Shown: positions 17,258 to 26,436 of the stretch, one piece after another | Layout of the letters: every line of letters begins with the position of its first letter | How positions within the stretch are numbered: position 1 is the first letter of the stretch | NCBI GenBank assembly: GCA_021295785.1 | Contig: JAGWBR010000012.1 | Span: 1 to 46,704, forward strand | From: Gemmatimonadota bacterium | GTDB lineage: Bacteria; Gemmatimonadota; Gemmatimonadetes; Palauibacterales; Palauibacteraceae | Direction of reading: 5' to 3' | DNA length: 46,704 nucleotides | Program-made: the position numbers and the translations under genes | Notes under the pieces: model-generated | What the model was told of the DNA's origin: nothing | The model's database searches: none | The model's input: only the letters and a program-made list of their open reading frames with translations

Positions 17258-18345
17258 CCCGAGAAGACCCTCAACAAGTCGTTCCCCAAAACAAACACGA
17301 TCAGCACCAGGATCACGGCCATCCCGATCGAGGTGACCCTCATTCGCAGCTCGGGTGCCAGCGGTCGACCGCGCACGGCTTCAATCCCCAGAAATACCAG
17401 GTGTCCGCCGTCCAAGACCGGGATCGGCAGGAGGTTGAAGACGGCCAGATTCACGCTGATGATGGCCATGAACCCGAGGAGATCCCATATCCCCGAACGG
17501 GCGGCGCGTCCCGACAACTCGCCGATCATTACCGGCCCCCCCACGTCGCGGGCGGAACTCTCGCCGGTAAACAAATCGCCGAGAAACTGGAACACCGCCC
17601 CCGTCCACAGGGCGGTCTCCCGCACGCCCCGTGTCACTGCGGTCACGAGATCGGCCCGCCCGACATACTGCCCTATCCCGATGCCAATTCGGCCGGCCGA
17701 TACGTCGGCATCTTCGACCGATACGGCCCGCGGCGTCACCACAAACTCCAGTTCCCTGTCGCCACGCCGTACCACAACCGGAACCGGCTGGCCAGCCTTG
17801 CGGGCAACCCGCATCACCACGTGCGACGGCCCCAGAACAGACCCCCCGTCAACGCTCAAGATCAGGTCGCCCTCCGCCAGCCCCGCCTGCTCGGCCGGAG
17901 ATTGCGGGGCCACGCTGGTGACCGACGGAATGGAGATCCCGTTGCCGATCGCTACCGCGCTGAACGCAAACATGGCAAACAACAGGTTCATGGCGATTCC
18001 CGCGCAAATCACCATGGTACGCGCCCAAAGGGGTTTGCTATCGAAATGGCCCGATCGATCCTCGGGGTGGTCCGGCCCGGCTTCCGTGTCTGAGTCGCCG
18101 CCTTCCAGGGCCGCGGTTGCCTCTTCATCGGCCATGCCGGCCATGCGCACATAGCCCCCGAGGGGGATCCACGACAGGACGTATTCGGTTTCGCCCCGGC
18201 GGAAGCCGAAAATCCTGGGCCCGAGCCCGATCGAGAAGCGAGGCACACGGATACCGGCCTTCTTGGCCGTGATGAAGTGCCCAAGCTCATGCACAAAAAC
18301 GAGAACGCCGAGGACGACGGCCGTAGCAAGGATCGTAACGATCAA
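17254..18345 (-). CDS. rseP: Site-2 membrane metalloprotease RseP
   Basis: Intramembrane zinc protease that cuts regulatory membrane proteins such as anti-sigma factors. 363 residues with HELGH in the first membrane helix (about 20-24), one PDZ domain (about 140-210), and the second active-site motif NLLPIPVLDGGH in a late helix. An acidic insert (about 75-100) follows the first domain. TTG start with GGAG eight bases upstream. Downstream of dxr, cdsA and uppS, its usual neighbours in many bacteria. Confidence 0.94.
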   Translation of the reverse strand: MIVTILATAVVLGVLVFVHELGHFITAKKAGIRVPRFSIGLGPRIFGFRRGETEYVLSWIPLGGYVRMAGMADEEATAALEGGDSDTEAGPDHPEDRSGHFDSKPLWARTMVICAGIAMNLLFAMFAFSAVAIGNGISIPSVTSVAPQSPAEQAGLAEGDLILSVDGGSVLGPSHVVMRVARKAGQPVPVVVRRGDRELEFVVTPRAVSVEDADVSAGRIGIGIGQYVGRADLVTAVTRGVRETALWTGAVFQFLGDLFTGESSARDVGGPVMIGELSGRAARSGIWDLLGFMAIISVNLAVFNLLPIPVLDGGHLVFLGIEAVRGRPLAPELRMRVTSIGMAVILVLIVFVLGNDLLRVFSG

Positions 18346-18406
18346 ATCGATTTCTCCGGTGTGGGTGTCCGCCGTAACGCCAACGCCTTCAGCAGGGTCT
18401 CGAGCC

Positions 18407-19636
18407 TTAGATGTTCTTGGCCCGGGAATCGGCTATTCCCCGGGCGGCGCGGCGCGCCCTGGAGTCAATTTCGCGGACATCGGCAACCGAGGCGGGTGCC
18501 CGGGAGCCGAAACGCTCCACGGTTCCTTCCACGACGGCCCGCAGGTCGCCAAACCGCAGATCGCCTGCCAGGAACCGGGCGGCGGCCACCTCGTTCGCTG
18601 CATTGAACGCCGCGGGAAGCTCGCCGCCCGTTCGGCCCGCCGCCACCCCGATCCCAAACAGAGGGAAATCGTCCCTCCGAATTGGGAGAAACTCAAGCGG
18701 GCCGTCGGTCAGCGGGTCAAACCCAAGCGCATCCCGACGGTCGTCCAGACGCGCGGGGCATGACAACGCCCACAACACCGGTATCTCCATTGAGGGACGG
18801 CTCATCTGCGCGATGGCAGACCCGTCGCGGAATTCCACAATCGAGTGCACAATTGACGTGGGATGCACCACGGCGGTGATCCGGTCGTATTCCAACTCAA
18901 ACAACCAATGTGCCTCGATTACTTCGAGGGCTTTGTTGGCCAGCGTTGCGGAATCTACCGTCACTTTCTGGCCCATGTCCCACGTGGGGTGGGCAAGCGC
19001 CTCGATAGCCGTTGCCTCGAGTAGATCTTGTCCGGATCTGTCGCGAAGTGCTCCGCCCGACGCCGTAAGCGTGATTCGCGCCACATTGCTCGCCGGGGTT
19101 CCGGCCAGGCACTGGTGGATCGCCGAATGTTCGCTGTCAACGGGCAGGATCTCCCCCCCGCCCCGCCTTGCCGCTTCCACCACCAGGCTGCCGCCGGCGA
19201 CAAGCGATTCCTTGTTCGCCAGTGCAAGGCGTTTGCCCGACTCGACGGCGCTAATCGTGGCCTCCAGCCCGGCGACCCCTACCACCGCGTTTACGATGAC
19301 ATCGGCCGAATCGTGCGCGGCCGCTTCGACCAGTGCGTGGGGTCCGAACCGCCACTCCCCGTGCCAGCGCGGTGCGAAATCCGGCGGCTGCCGGGAAGCG
19401 AGCACCACGTACTCGGGTGACCAATGGTCGGCCAACTTGTCGAGAGCACGCCAGTTGCGGTTCGCGGTCAGCACCAGCGGTCTGAAACGATCGGCGTGGC
19501 GCCGGATCACGTTCAGGGTCGAGGCTCCTACCGACCCCGTGGCACCGAGCACGACCACTCCGTTGGGTTCCCCCGAGTGCGTCAGAGCTGCCCGCGCGCG
19601 GCTCAGAGCAACAACCACATCATGAAATAGCAGCAT
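18407..19636 (-). CDS. dxr: 1-deoxy-D-xylulose 5-phosphate reductoisomerase
   Basis: Second step of the non-mevalonate isoprenoid pathway, using NADPH. The chosen reading gives 409 residues. Visible motifs are GATGSVGAST (NADPH binding), ALANKESLVAGG, PVDSEHSAIHQ, LTASGGALRD and HPTWDMGQKVTVDSATL. ATG at 19636 overlaps cdsA by 34 bases; GTG at 19618 is an alternative, and either precedes the motif start by about 20-30 residues. Supplies isoprenoid units for UppS next door. Confidence 0.95.
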   Translation of the reverse strand: MLLFHDVVVALSRARAALTHSGEPNGVVVLGATGSVGASTLNVIRRHADRFRPLVLTANRNWRALDKLADHWSPEYVVLASRQPPDFAPRWHGEWRFGPHALVEAAAHDSADVIVNAVVGVAGLEATISAVESGKRLALANKESLVAGGSLVVEAARRGGGEILPVDSEHSAIHQCLAGTPASNVARITLTASGGALRDRSGQDLLEATAIEALAHPTWDMGQKVTVDSATLANKALEVIEAHWLFELEYDRITAVVHPTSIVHSIVEFRDGSAIAQMSRPSMEIPVLWALSCPARLDDRRDALGFDPLTDGPLEFLPIRRDDFPLFGIGVAAGRTGGELPAAFNAANEVAAARFLAGDLRFGDLRAVVEGTVERFGSRAPASVADVREIDSRARRAARGIADSRAKNI

Positions 19637-20451
19637 GGCAGAGCCCAGAGCATCGAATCAATGCGGTCCAGGAATCCGCCGTGTCCGGGCAGGGCCTTCG
19701 AAGAATCCTTGATGCCTCGTTGTCGTTTCAAGGCAGACTCAACCAAGTCGCCGAGCGCTGCTGCGATCCCGATCAATGCGCCCACGGCCGCGGCGGCCAC
19801 CCAACCGCGGGTCCAGGTGCCCTCCAGAGCCCACCGGGCACAGACCGTCGAAACGCCCGCGGCCGCCAGCACCCCCGCGACCGCGCCCTCAACCGTCTTC
19901 CCCGGACTGATTCTCGGGGCAAGTTTGCGACGACCAAGCGCTTTTCCTCCAAAGTAGGCCGCTGTATCCGATCCCCACACGGTAACCACGGGCAGCAGGA
20001 ACAGCGCCATGCTCCCCGCGCCGCCCAGTCCCTGCCCGTCGCGCAGCGCAGTTCCGAAACTGAGCAAACCGCCCACATACAGGACCCCGAACGCCGCCTT
20101 GACGCCGGCCGCCAGCCGCAGCGGACCGGCCGGCCCCCACATCGCCAGGGCCGGCAGCGCCACCACTGCCAGGGTCGCCAACCCCGCACCCCCCCCCACT
20201 CCCCAATACCGCACTACCAGGGGGAATGCCAGGCAACCTACAGCACCGAACGCGGTCAGCCCTCTGTGCGACTGGGTGATCCCCGTCATCCGGGCGAACT
20301 CCGCATAAGCCGCGGCGGCCACCAACCCCAACAGGGCGGCGAGGAGCCATCCCCCGACCCAGGCCGCCGCGATCACCGCCGGGATGCCAACCGCGGCTAC
20401 CGCCGCCCGCCGTCCGAGGTTACCCAGGGAGCGTGTCCTGGTGCGGATCAG
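19603..20451 (-). CDS. cdsA: Phosphatidate cytidylyltransferase
   Basis: Makes CDP-diacylglycerol for phospholipid synthesis; an integral membrane protein of about eight helices. The C-terminus carries the signature: GSDTAAYFGGKALGRRKLAP, SPGKTVEGAVAG, and GDLVESALKRQRGIKDSSKALPGHGG-type sequence. The start is uncertain: CTG at 20451 has GGAG six bases upstream and gives 282 residues, while TTG at 20499 adds 16 residues without membrane character and overlaps uppS by 80 bases. I prefer CTG on the ribosome-site evidence. Confidence 0.9.
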   Translation of the reverse strand: MIRTRTRSLGNLGRRAAVAAVGIPAVIAAAWVGGWLLAALLGLVAAAAYAEFARMTGITQSHRGLTAFGAVGCLAFPLVVRYWGVGGGAGLATLAVVALPALAMWGPAGPLRLAAGVKAAFGVLYVGGLLSFGTALRDGQGLGGAGSMALFLLPVVTVWGSDTAAYFGGKALGRRKLAPRISPGKTVEGAVAGVLAAAGVSTVCARWALEGTWTRGWVAAAAVGALIGIAAALGDLVESALKRQRGIKDSSKALPGHGGFLDRIDSMLWALPCCYFMMWLLL

Positions 20452-21214
20452 AGTCCGCTCCTGCAGTGCCGACCGGGGCGCGCGTCGCGACGCCCCCAAA
20501 CCTTCGTTCGCGCATTCGGAAGTCCCGCACCGCCTCGTGAAAATGCTCCCGCCGGAAGTCGGGCCAGAGCGTGTCGACGGTGTAGAGTTCGGCGTATGCC
20601 AGCTGCCACAATAGGAAATCGGAGAGGCGCCGCTCCCCCGACGTGCGGATCAACAGATCGGGGTCGGGCCACTGGCCTGTCCACATCTCCCGCGACAGCA
20701 CTTCCCGGCTGATTTCCTCGGGTTTGAGGTCGCCCGCCCTGACCTGCCTGGCCAGCCTCCTCGTGGCGTGTACGATCTCGTTCCGGGAACCGTAGCTAAT
20801 GGCGAAATGCGCCTCCAGCGTATCGCCGCCCTGAGTGTCGCGTTCGATGATCTTGATTGCGCCCCGCGCCCTGGCCGGGAGCTTGGCCCTGTCGCCGAAC
20901 ACGGTGACGCGGACACCCCTTCTGCTCATCTCGTGGCGCTCGCGCTGGACGTATTCCACCAGAAGGTCCATCAGTGCGGCGATCTCCGACCGGGGTCGGG
21001 ACCAGTTGGCGTCGGAGAAGGCGAACATCGTGAGGTGCCGGACACCTGCCTCCACCGCCGCCTCGATCGTTTCCCGGACCGCCGTCATTCCCGCCCGGTG
21101 GCCTTCCCAGCGTTCCAGGCCGCGCGCGGCTGCCCACCTGCCATTGCCGTCCATTATCACGGCAACATGTTTGAGCGGGGGCGGGTCGGGCCCGGCGGCG
21201 GTCTCGGGGCTCAA
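20420..21214 (-). CDS. uppS: Undecaprenyl diphosphate synthase
   Basis: Cis-prenyltransferase making the C55 lipid carrier for cell-wall precursors. 264 residues with the catalytic Asp in VAVIMDGNGRWA, the FAFSDANWSRP segment and the C-terminal WPDFRREHF and RMRERRFGG motifs. TTG start overlapping the thiI stop as TTGA. Its last 80 bases may overlap the long form of cdsA. Confidence 0.95.
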   Translation of the reverse strand: MSPETAAGPDPPPLKHVAVIMDGNGRWAAARGLERWEGHRAGMTAVRETIEAAVEAGVRHLTMFAFSDANWSRPRSEIAALMDLLVEYVQRERHEMSRRGVRVTVFGDRAKLPARARGAIKIIERDTQGGDTLEAHFAISYGSRNEIVHATRRLARQVRAGDLKPEEISREVLSREMWTGQWPDPDLLIRTSGERRLSDFLLWQLAYAELYTVDTLWPDFRREHFHEAVRDFRMRERRFGGVATRAPVGTAGADSDPHQDTLPG

Positions 21215-22749
21215 CTGATCCCGCCCGCCTGGCCGTTCGCGCCGGCTTCCGCGCCCTCGCCGGCCCGGTCCAGCGCGGCTTCGTACCGGCGCATTCCAGG
21301 TGCCCCTCCCAAGAACGAATAGGCCTCGTAACCGGCGGTCTGCATGATCTCGGCCACGTACGCGGTCCGTATGCCTTGTTCACAGCACAATACGTAGGTG
21401 GTCTCCCGCCCCAGCCGCCCAAACCCGGTCTCCAGATCGCCCGCGTTCATCCGCCTCGCCCCGGGCCAGTGCCAGGCCTTGAAATCGTCGTCGCCGCGAG
21501 TATCCAGCACTTCCGCGCCCGCAGGCACATTGGTCACGTAAAGGGACCCGCCAATCATCTCGGCGTTGCTTATTCGCCGCAGGTTGATGACCCGGGCCGC
21601 GGCGACAGCCGTTTCGAGTTCCTGCCAGCCCACGCGCTCCTCCTGCGCCGCCGCAGCGTCGGGGGTGGCGGCGGTAACCGGTTTTGAGTCGGTCAGCTGG
21701 CAGTACTCCCTGACCCTGGCCGACAGTTCTGCAGTGCCAATGTGCCGCGCCCTGGCAATGATCTCCTCCTTGTGGAACCCGGCCAGCGGTCGGAGTACCG
21801 GCAGTTCGGCAGCGCCGTCGATGGCCCGCAGGTTGGCGAGTGTTTGAGAAGAGACCTGCCCGATGGACTCTCCGGTGACCAGCCCCGCCGGCATTCGCCT
21901 TTCCGGAGCACGCCCGGCGATGCGCTCCGCGGCCCGGTACATCATTCGCTTCAACACCACCTGAAGGTAGGCGGGCCGGGCCCTTTCGCGTATGGCGTCC
22001 GCAACCGGGCCAAACGGGACCAGCCAAAACCGGGGGGAATCTCCGTAACTCCAGCGGTCGCAGAGCACCTTGGTTACTTCCAGCACCATCCGGGCATACG
22101 CCGCACCCCCCAGGTTGAAGAACACGTAGTCAAGCCCCACACCGCGGCCCAGCGCCATCCATGCGGCTACGGGCGAATCAAATCCTCCCGACATCAGTGC
22201 CAGTGCCCTGCCCTGGACGCCAACCGGGAGGCCGCCCGGCCCGGTGATGCGGTCGTTGTAGAAGTGCGCCCGGCCGGCGGCGATGTCCACGGCAACGGTG
22301 ATCTCGGGGTCGGTGAGGTCCACGACCGCGCCTTCGTTGAGGGCGGCCCCCACGCCGCGCATCACGTCTTCCGAAGTGAACCCGGTAACGCCGCTGCGGT
22401 GGGCGCGCACGGCGTAGGTCCGGCCCCTGATTTCGTCTGCGAACAGACGACTGCCCGTCGCGATGATCTCGTCAAGGTCGGCCGCGCATTCACCCCGGAG
22501 CAGCGAGTAGGTCGATATCCCGAATACGCGCCCGAGCACGGCCGGAAGCCGCTCGAAAAAGGCCTCGTCTGCAAGTGCGCCATCCGCGGGCTGCACGAAA
22601 AATCGGCTCCACTCAGCGGTGACCACGGCGGAGATGCCCTCGTCCCGCAGGGCGTCTCGCAGATTGCGGGCCAGCTTCTGTTGAAAACGCCTGCGGGTTC
22701 GCTTGGACTTCGTGGAAAGCTCGCCGGAAAACCTTATGAGAGCGCGCAT
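21211..22749 (-). CDS. thiI: tRNA 4-thiouridine synthetase with rhodanese domain
   Basis: Uses sulfur from a persulfide to thiolate U8 of tRNA and, in many species, to supply thiazole sulfur. 512 residues: ferredoxin-like domain, THUMP domain (about 60-165), PP-loop ATPase with ALMSGGFDSPVA, and a C-terminal rhodanese domain (about 400-500) with the active-site loop CCEQGIRTA. Many ThiI proteins lack the rhodanese part; here it is present with its Cys. ATG start. An elongator-like tRNA-Met gene lies immediately upstream. Confidence 0.93.
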   Translation of the reverse strand: MRALIRFSGELSTKSKRTRRRFQQKLARNLRDALRDEGISAVVTAEWSRFFVQPADGALADEAFFERLPAVLGRVFGISTYSLLRGECAADLDEIIATGSRLFADEIRGRTYAVRAHRSGVTGFTSEDVMRGVGAALNEGAVVDLTDPEITVAVDIAAGRAHFYNDRITGPGGLPVGVQGRALALMSGGFDSPVAAWMALGRGVGLDYVFFNLGGAAYARMVLEVTKVLCDRWSYGDSPRFWLVPFGPVADAIRERARPAYLQVVLKRMMYRAAERIAGRAPERRMPAGLVTGESIGQVSSQTLANLRAIDGAAELPVLRPLAGFHKEEIIARARHIGTAELSARVREYCQLTDSKPVTAATPDAAAAQEERVGWQELETAVAAARVINLRRISNAEMIGGSLYVTNVPAGAEVLDTRGDDDFKAWHWPGARRMNAGDLETGFGRLGRETTYVLCCEQGIRTAYVAEIMQTAGYEAYSFLGGAPGMRRYEAALDRAGEGAEAGANGQAGGIS

Positions 22750-22769
22750 GCGAACCTGAGAGGGGGCAG

Positions 22770-22843
22770 TGGCAGGGGCGGGATTCGAACCCGCGACCCA
22801 GGGCTTATGAGTCCCTTGCTCTGCCAGGCTGAGCTACCCTGCC
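22770..22843 (-). tRNA. tRNA-Met (anticodon CAT)
   Basis: 74 bases. The acceptor stem GGCAGGG/CCCTGCC pairs perfectly, the D stem is GCTC/GAGC, the T arm is GCGGG-TTCGAAT-CCCGC and the discriminator base is A. The anticodon loop is CTCATAA. The paired first base pair of the acceptor stem argues against an initiator tRNA. Position 31-39 reads A-G, a mismatch closing the anticodon stem. An Ile tRNA with modified CAT cannot be ruled out. The CCA end is not encoded. Confidence 0.93.
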
Positions 22844-22895
22844 GGAAGCCGGAAAGCTATCGCGGGGGCGGAGTCAGTCAACCCCGAACGCCGTG

Positions 22896-23195
22896 CTACC
22901 TCTCGGTGTGGACGAAACGGACAAGGGTCTCTCCGTCCCGGATCAGGCCGTATCTCTCCCGGGCCACTCGCTCCACGACCCAGGGGTCGTTGGACAGACT
23001 GTCGCTCCAGGCCCGGAGGGAGTCCATCTCCGCCTGCATTACCGCAATCTCAGTGCGCTCGGCGGCAATCTCTCTCTCCAGAACCCCGATGTTCGACATC
23101 GTAAACTGTCCGCCGAACACCCAGGAGTGGCCGGCTAGGACAAGCGCCGCTGCACCGAGGGTCCGACTGAATATGCGCAACTTTCGATCCGACAT
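22896..23195 (-). CDS. Septum-formation initiator protein, FtsB/DivIC family
   Basis: A 99-residue single-pass protein: short basic N-terminus, one membrane helix (about 10-30), a coiled coil (about 37-65) and the family tail WVVERVARERYGLIRDGE. Acts with FtsL and FtsQ-type proteins at the division site. It begins three bases after the eno stop. eno-ftsB adjacency is common in bacteria and supports the call. Confidence 0.88.
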   Translation of the reverse strand: MSDRKLRIFSRTLGAAALVLAGHSWVFGGQFTMSNIGVLEREIAAERTEIAVMQAEMDSLRAWSDSLSNDPWVVERVARERYGLIRDGETLVRFVHTER

Positions 23196-23198
23196 GGG

Positions 23199-24539
<1,341 letters not shown>

Positions 24540-24655
24540 CTACCCCCTTCCCCGGTGCGCCCCGCGCAACCGCCCGACAAACCCCGTCCCAACCAGGCAC
24601 CCTCGCGCCCGACTAGTGCGAAGATTGCGACCAAGGGCCCGTCGGGGCAAGTCAG

Positions 24656-25372
24656 TTAGCCGCGCGGCGCCTGGTCGGTCGCCTTCTCCCGCAGGGCCAG
24701 CATTGTTCGTCGCACAGTGGCCGCCACTTCCGATCGCTTGAGGTTCTCAGCGCCTCCAAGCGGCACGGGAGGGGCCAGGTGGATGACTATTTCGCGCGGC
24801 CGGATGCTCCCGCGCCCTCTCGGCCAAACTTCGAACCCACCCTGTATGTAGGCTGGTACGAGAGGCACCCGGGCCTCTATGGCCAGAGCAAACGCCCCGA
24901 ACTTGAAGCGCCCGACCTCCCCGTCATGGGAACGCGTACCCTCGGGGAACAGCAGGTACGTGAGCTTCCTCTCGCGCATGTCCCGGGCCGCGTCTTGAAT
25001 CTGGCGGCGTGCGCGAACGGGGCGTTTTCGGTCCACGAAAAGGTGTCCCCCGCTGCCCATGGCCCTTGCCATGACCGGCACGCGGGCGAGTTCGACCTTG
25101 GCCACGAACCGACCCTTGACCGGGAGGGCATGGATCAGGGCCCAAACGTCGAAAAAGGACGCGTGGTTCGCCACAATCACCTGGGCACGGTCCGGCGGCG
25201 CGTGCTCGACCCCCGTCACACGCACCCGGACACCCGCGGCTCGCAGGCACAACCCCGCCCAGCCGCGCTGGGCCCATTCAAAAAGGGCAGGGCTGCGGAT
25301 CACGCTCCCGACAAATGCGAGTGCACTCATCTTGATCGTGATGACCGCCATCGCCGCATGGAACAAACCCAT
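24656..25372 (-). CDS. plsC: 1-acyl-sn-glycerol-3-phosphate acyltransferase
   Basis: Adds the second acyl chain to make phosphatidic acid, the substrate of CdsA encoded nearby. The catalytic motif is NHASFFD, followed by GRFVAKVEL and FPEGTRS, in the usual order and spacing. I use ATG at 25372 (about 238 residues), which lies after the thiL stop and starts with a membrane helix. The open frame extends to 25531 but that part overlaps thiL and is unlike the family. The start has no good ribosome site, so it may be a few codons off. Confidence 0.9.
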   Translation of the reverse strand: MGLFHAAMAVITIKMSALAFVGSVIRSPALFEWAQRGWAGLCLRAAGVRVRVTGVEHAPPDRAQVIVANHASFFDVWALIHALPVKGRFVAKVELARVPVMARAMGSGGHLFVDRKRPVRARRQIQDAARDMRERKLTYLLFPEGTRSHDGEVGRFKFGAFALAIEARVPLVPAYIQGGFEVWPRGRGSIRPREIVIHLAPPVPLGGAENLKRSEVAATVRRTMLALREKATDQAPRG

Positions 25373-25412
25373 GCGCAACGGGCCGAATTCAGTGCCCCCG
25401 GGGGCTTTTCCT

Positions 25413-26429
25413 TCAAGAGAAATGGACAAAACCACCGGTCTCCGGGGCGGCTGCCAGCCGGGCGATCTCCCGTAGCTCGTCATCCCCGAATTCCCCGGTA
25501 CCGCGCAGTCCGACTCCGCGCCCCTCCTCAACCCCGCCGATGCGAGTCAGCGGAATCCAGAACTCCGTGGAGAAGTGGGGCTCCGCGGCTTCAATGGCGC
25601 CGGAGGGAGCTGCCAACAGGATTTCGTGGTCTTCGCCTCCGGTCAGGGCCAGCATTGAGGTCGTCCCGTCCAGGCTCGGACTCGCCGGTACACAGTCCAG
25701 GTTGATGATCAGGCGGCACCCGGACGCCGCGGCAATTTGACTGGCGTCGCGCAGCAGGCCGTCAGAGATGTCGATGCCCGCCGTGAGGTTCACGCGGTCG
25801 GCCAGCCACCGGACCTCTTCGATGCGCACCGGTGGCAAGTCCAGCGAGAACCGGTTCAACACCTTGGGCTGCTCTCCGGACTTGAGGGCGGCCACCGCGG
25901 CCGCCGCTCCACCCAGGTACCCGGTCACCCACAGTTCGTCACCGGGCCGGGCCCCCGAGCGCAGGAGAGGCCGGGGAGTCGTTCCAAAAACGGTCACGCC
26001 GATAACCGTGCCCGCCGGCGACATGCTGATATCTCCACCGGCCAGCCGGGCTCCGGCCTGAAACGCTGCCTGCCCCACGCCATGCCCCAGTTGCCGGAAC
26101 TCCTCCACACCCAGATCACGCGGCGCGGCGACCGCCACCAGCACCTCTTCGGCACTTGCGTTCATTGCGGCCAGGTCGGCCAGGGCGCCCGCCACCGCCC
26201 TCCGACCCACCACGGTCCACGACCCCCAATCGCGCTTGAAATGGACATCCTCGACCGCCTGGTCAACCGACGAGACGATCTGCTCGCCGGCCGCGACTTC
26301 GATCCGACCAAACACTGCGGCGTCGTCGTACGCGGCACTGCCCTCCATCACCCGACACCCGCCGGACTGCGCCCCTTCAACAAACGCCATGATCCGTTCG
26401 GTCTCGGGTCCCGCCGCGAGAGGGCGCAC
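25413..26429 (-). CDS. thiL: Thiamine-monophosphate kinase-like protein
   Basis: AIR-synthase-fold kinase, in the family that phosphorylates TMP to thiamine diphosphate. About 338 residues with GRRAVAGALADLAAMNA, GIDISDGLLRDASQIAAASG and TGGEDHEILL. Two metal-site motifs are off consensus: YDDAAVF where GDDxA is usual, and GGDISMSP where GGDTTxxP is usual. Both aspartates of the first motif remain. The start is probably GTG 26429, eight bases past the nnr stop; GTG 26477 would overlap it. Function as a true ThiL is likely but not certain. Confidence 0.78.
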   Translation of the reverse strand: MRPLAAGPETERIMAFVEGAQSGGCRVMEGSAAYDDAAVFGRIEVAAGEQIVSSVDQAVEDVHFKRDWGSWTVVGRRAVAGALADLAAMNASAEEVLVAVAAPRDLGVEEFRQLGHGVGQAAFQAGARLAGGDISMSPAGTVIGVTVFGTTPRPLLRSGARPGDELWVTGYLGGAAAAVAALKSGEQPKVLNRFSLDLPPVRIEEVRWLADRVNLTAGIDISDGLLRDASQIAAASGCRLIINLDCVPASPSLDGTTSMLALTGGEDHEILLAAPSGAIEAAEPHFSTEFWIPLTRIGGVEEGRGVGLRGTGEFGDDELREIARLAAAPETGGFVHFS

Positions 26430-26436
26430 GCGGGCT

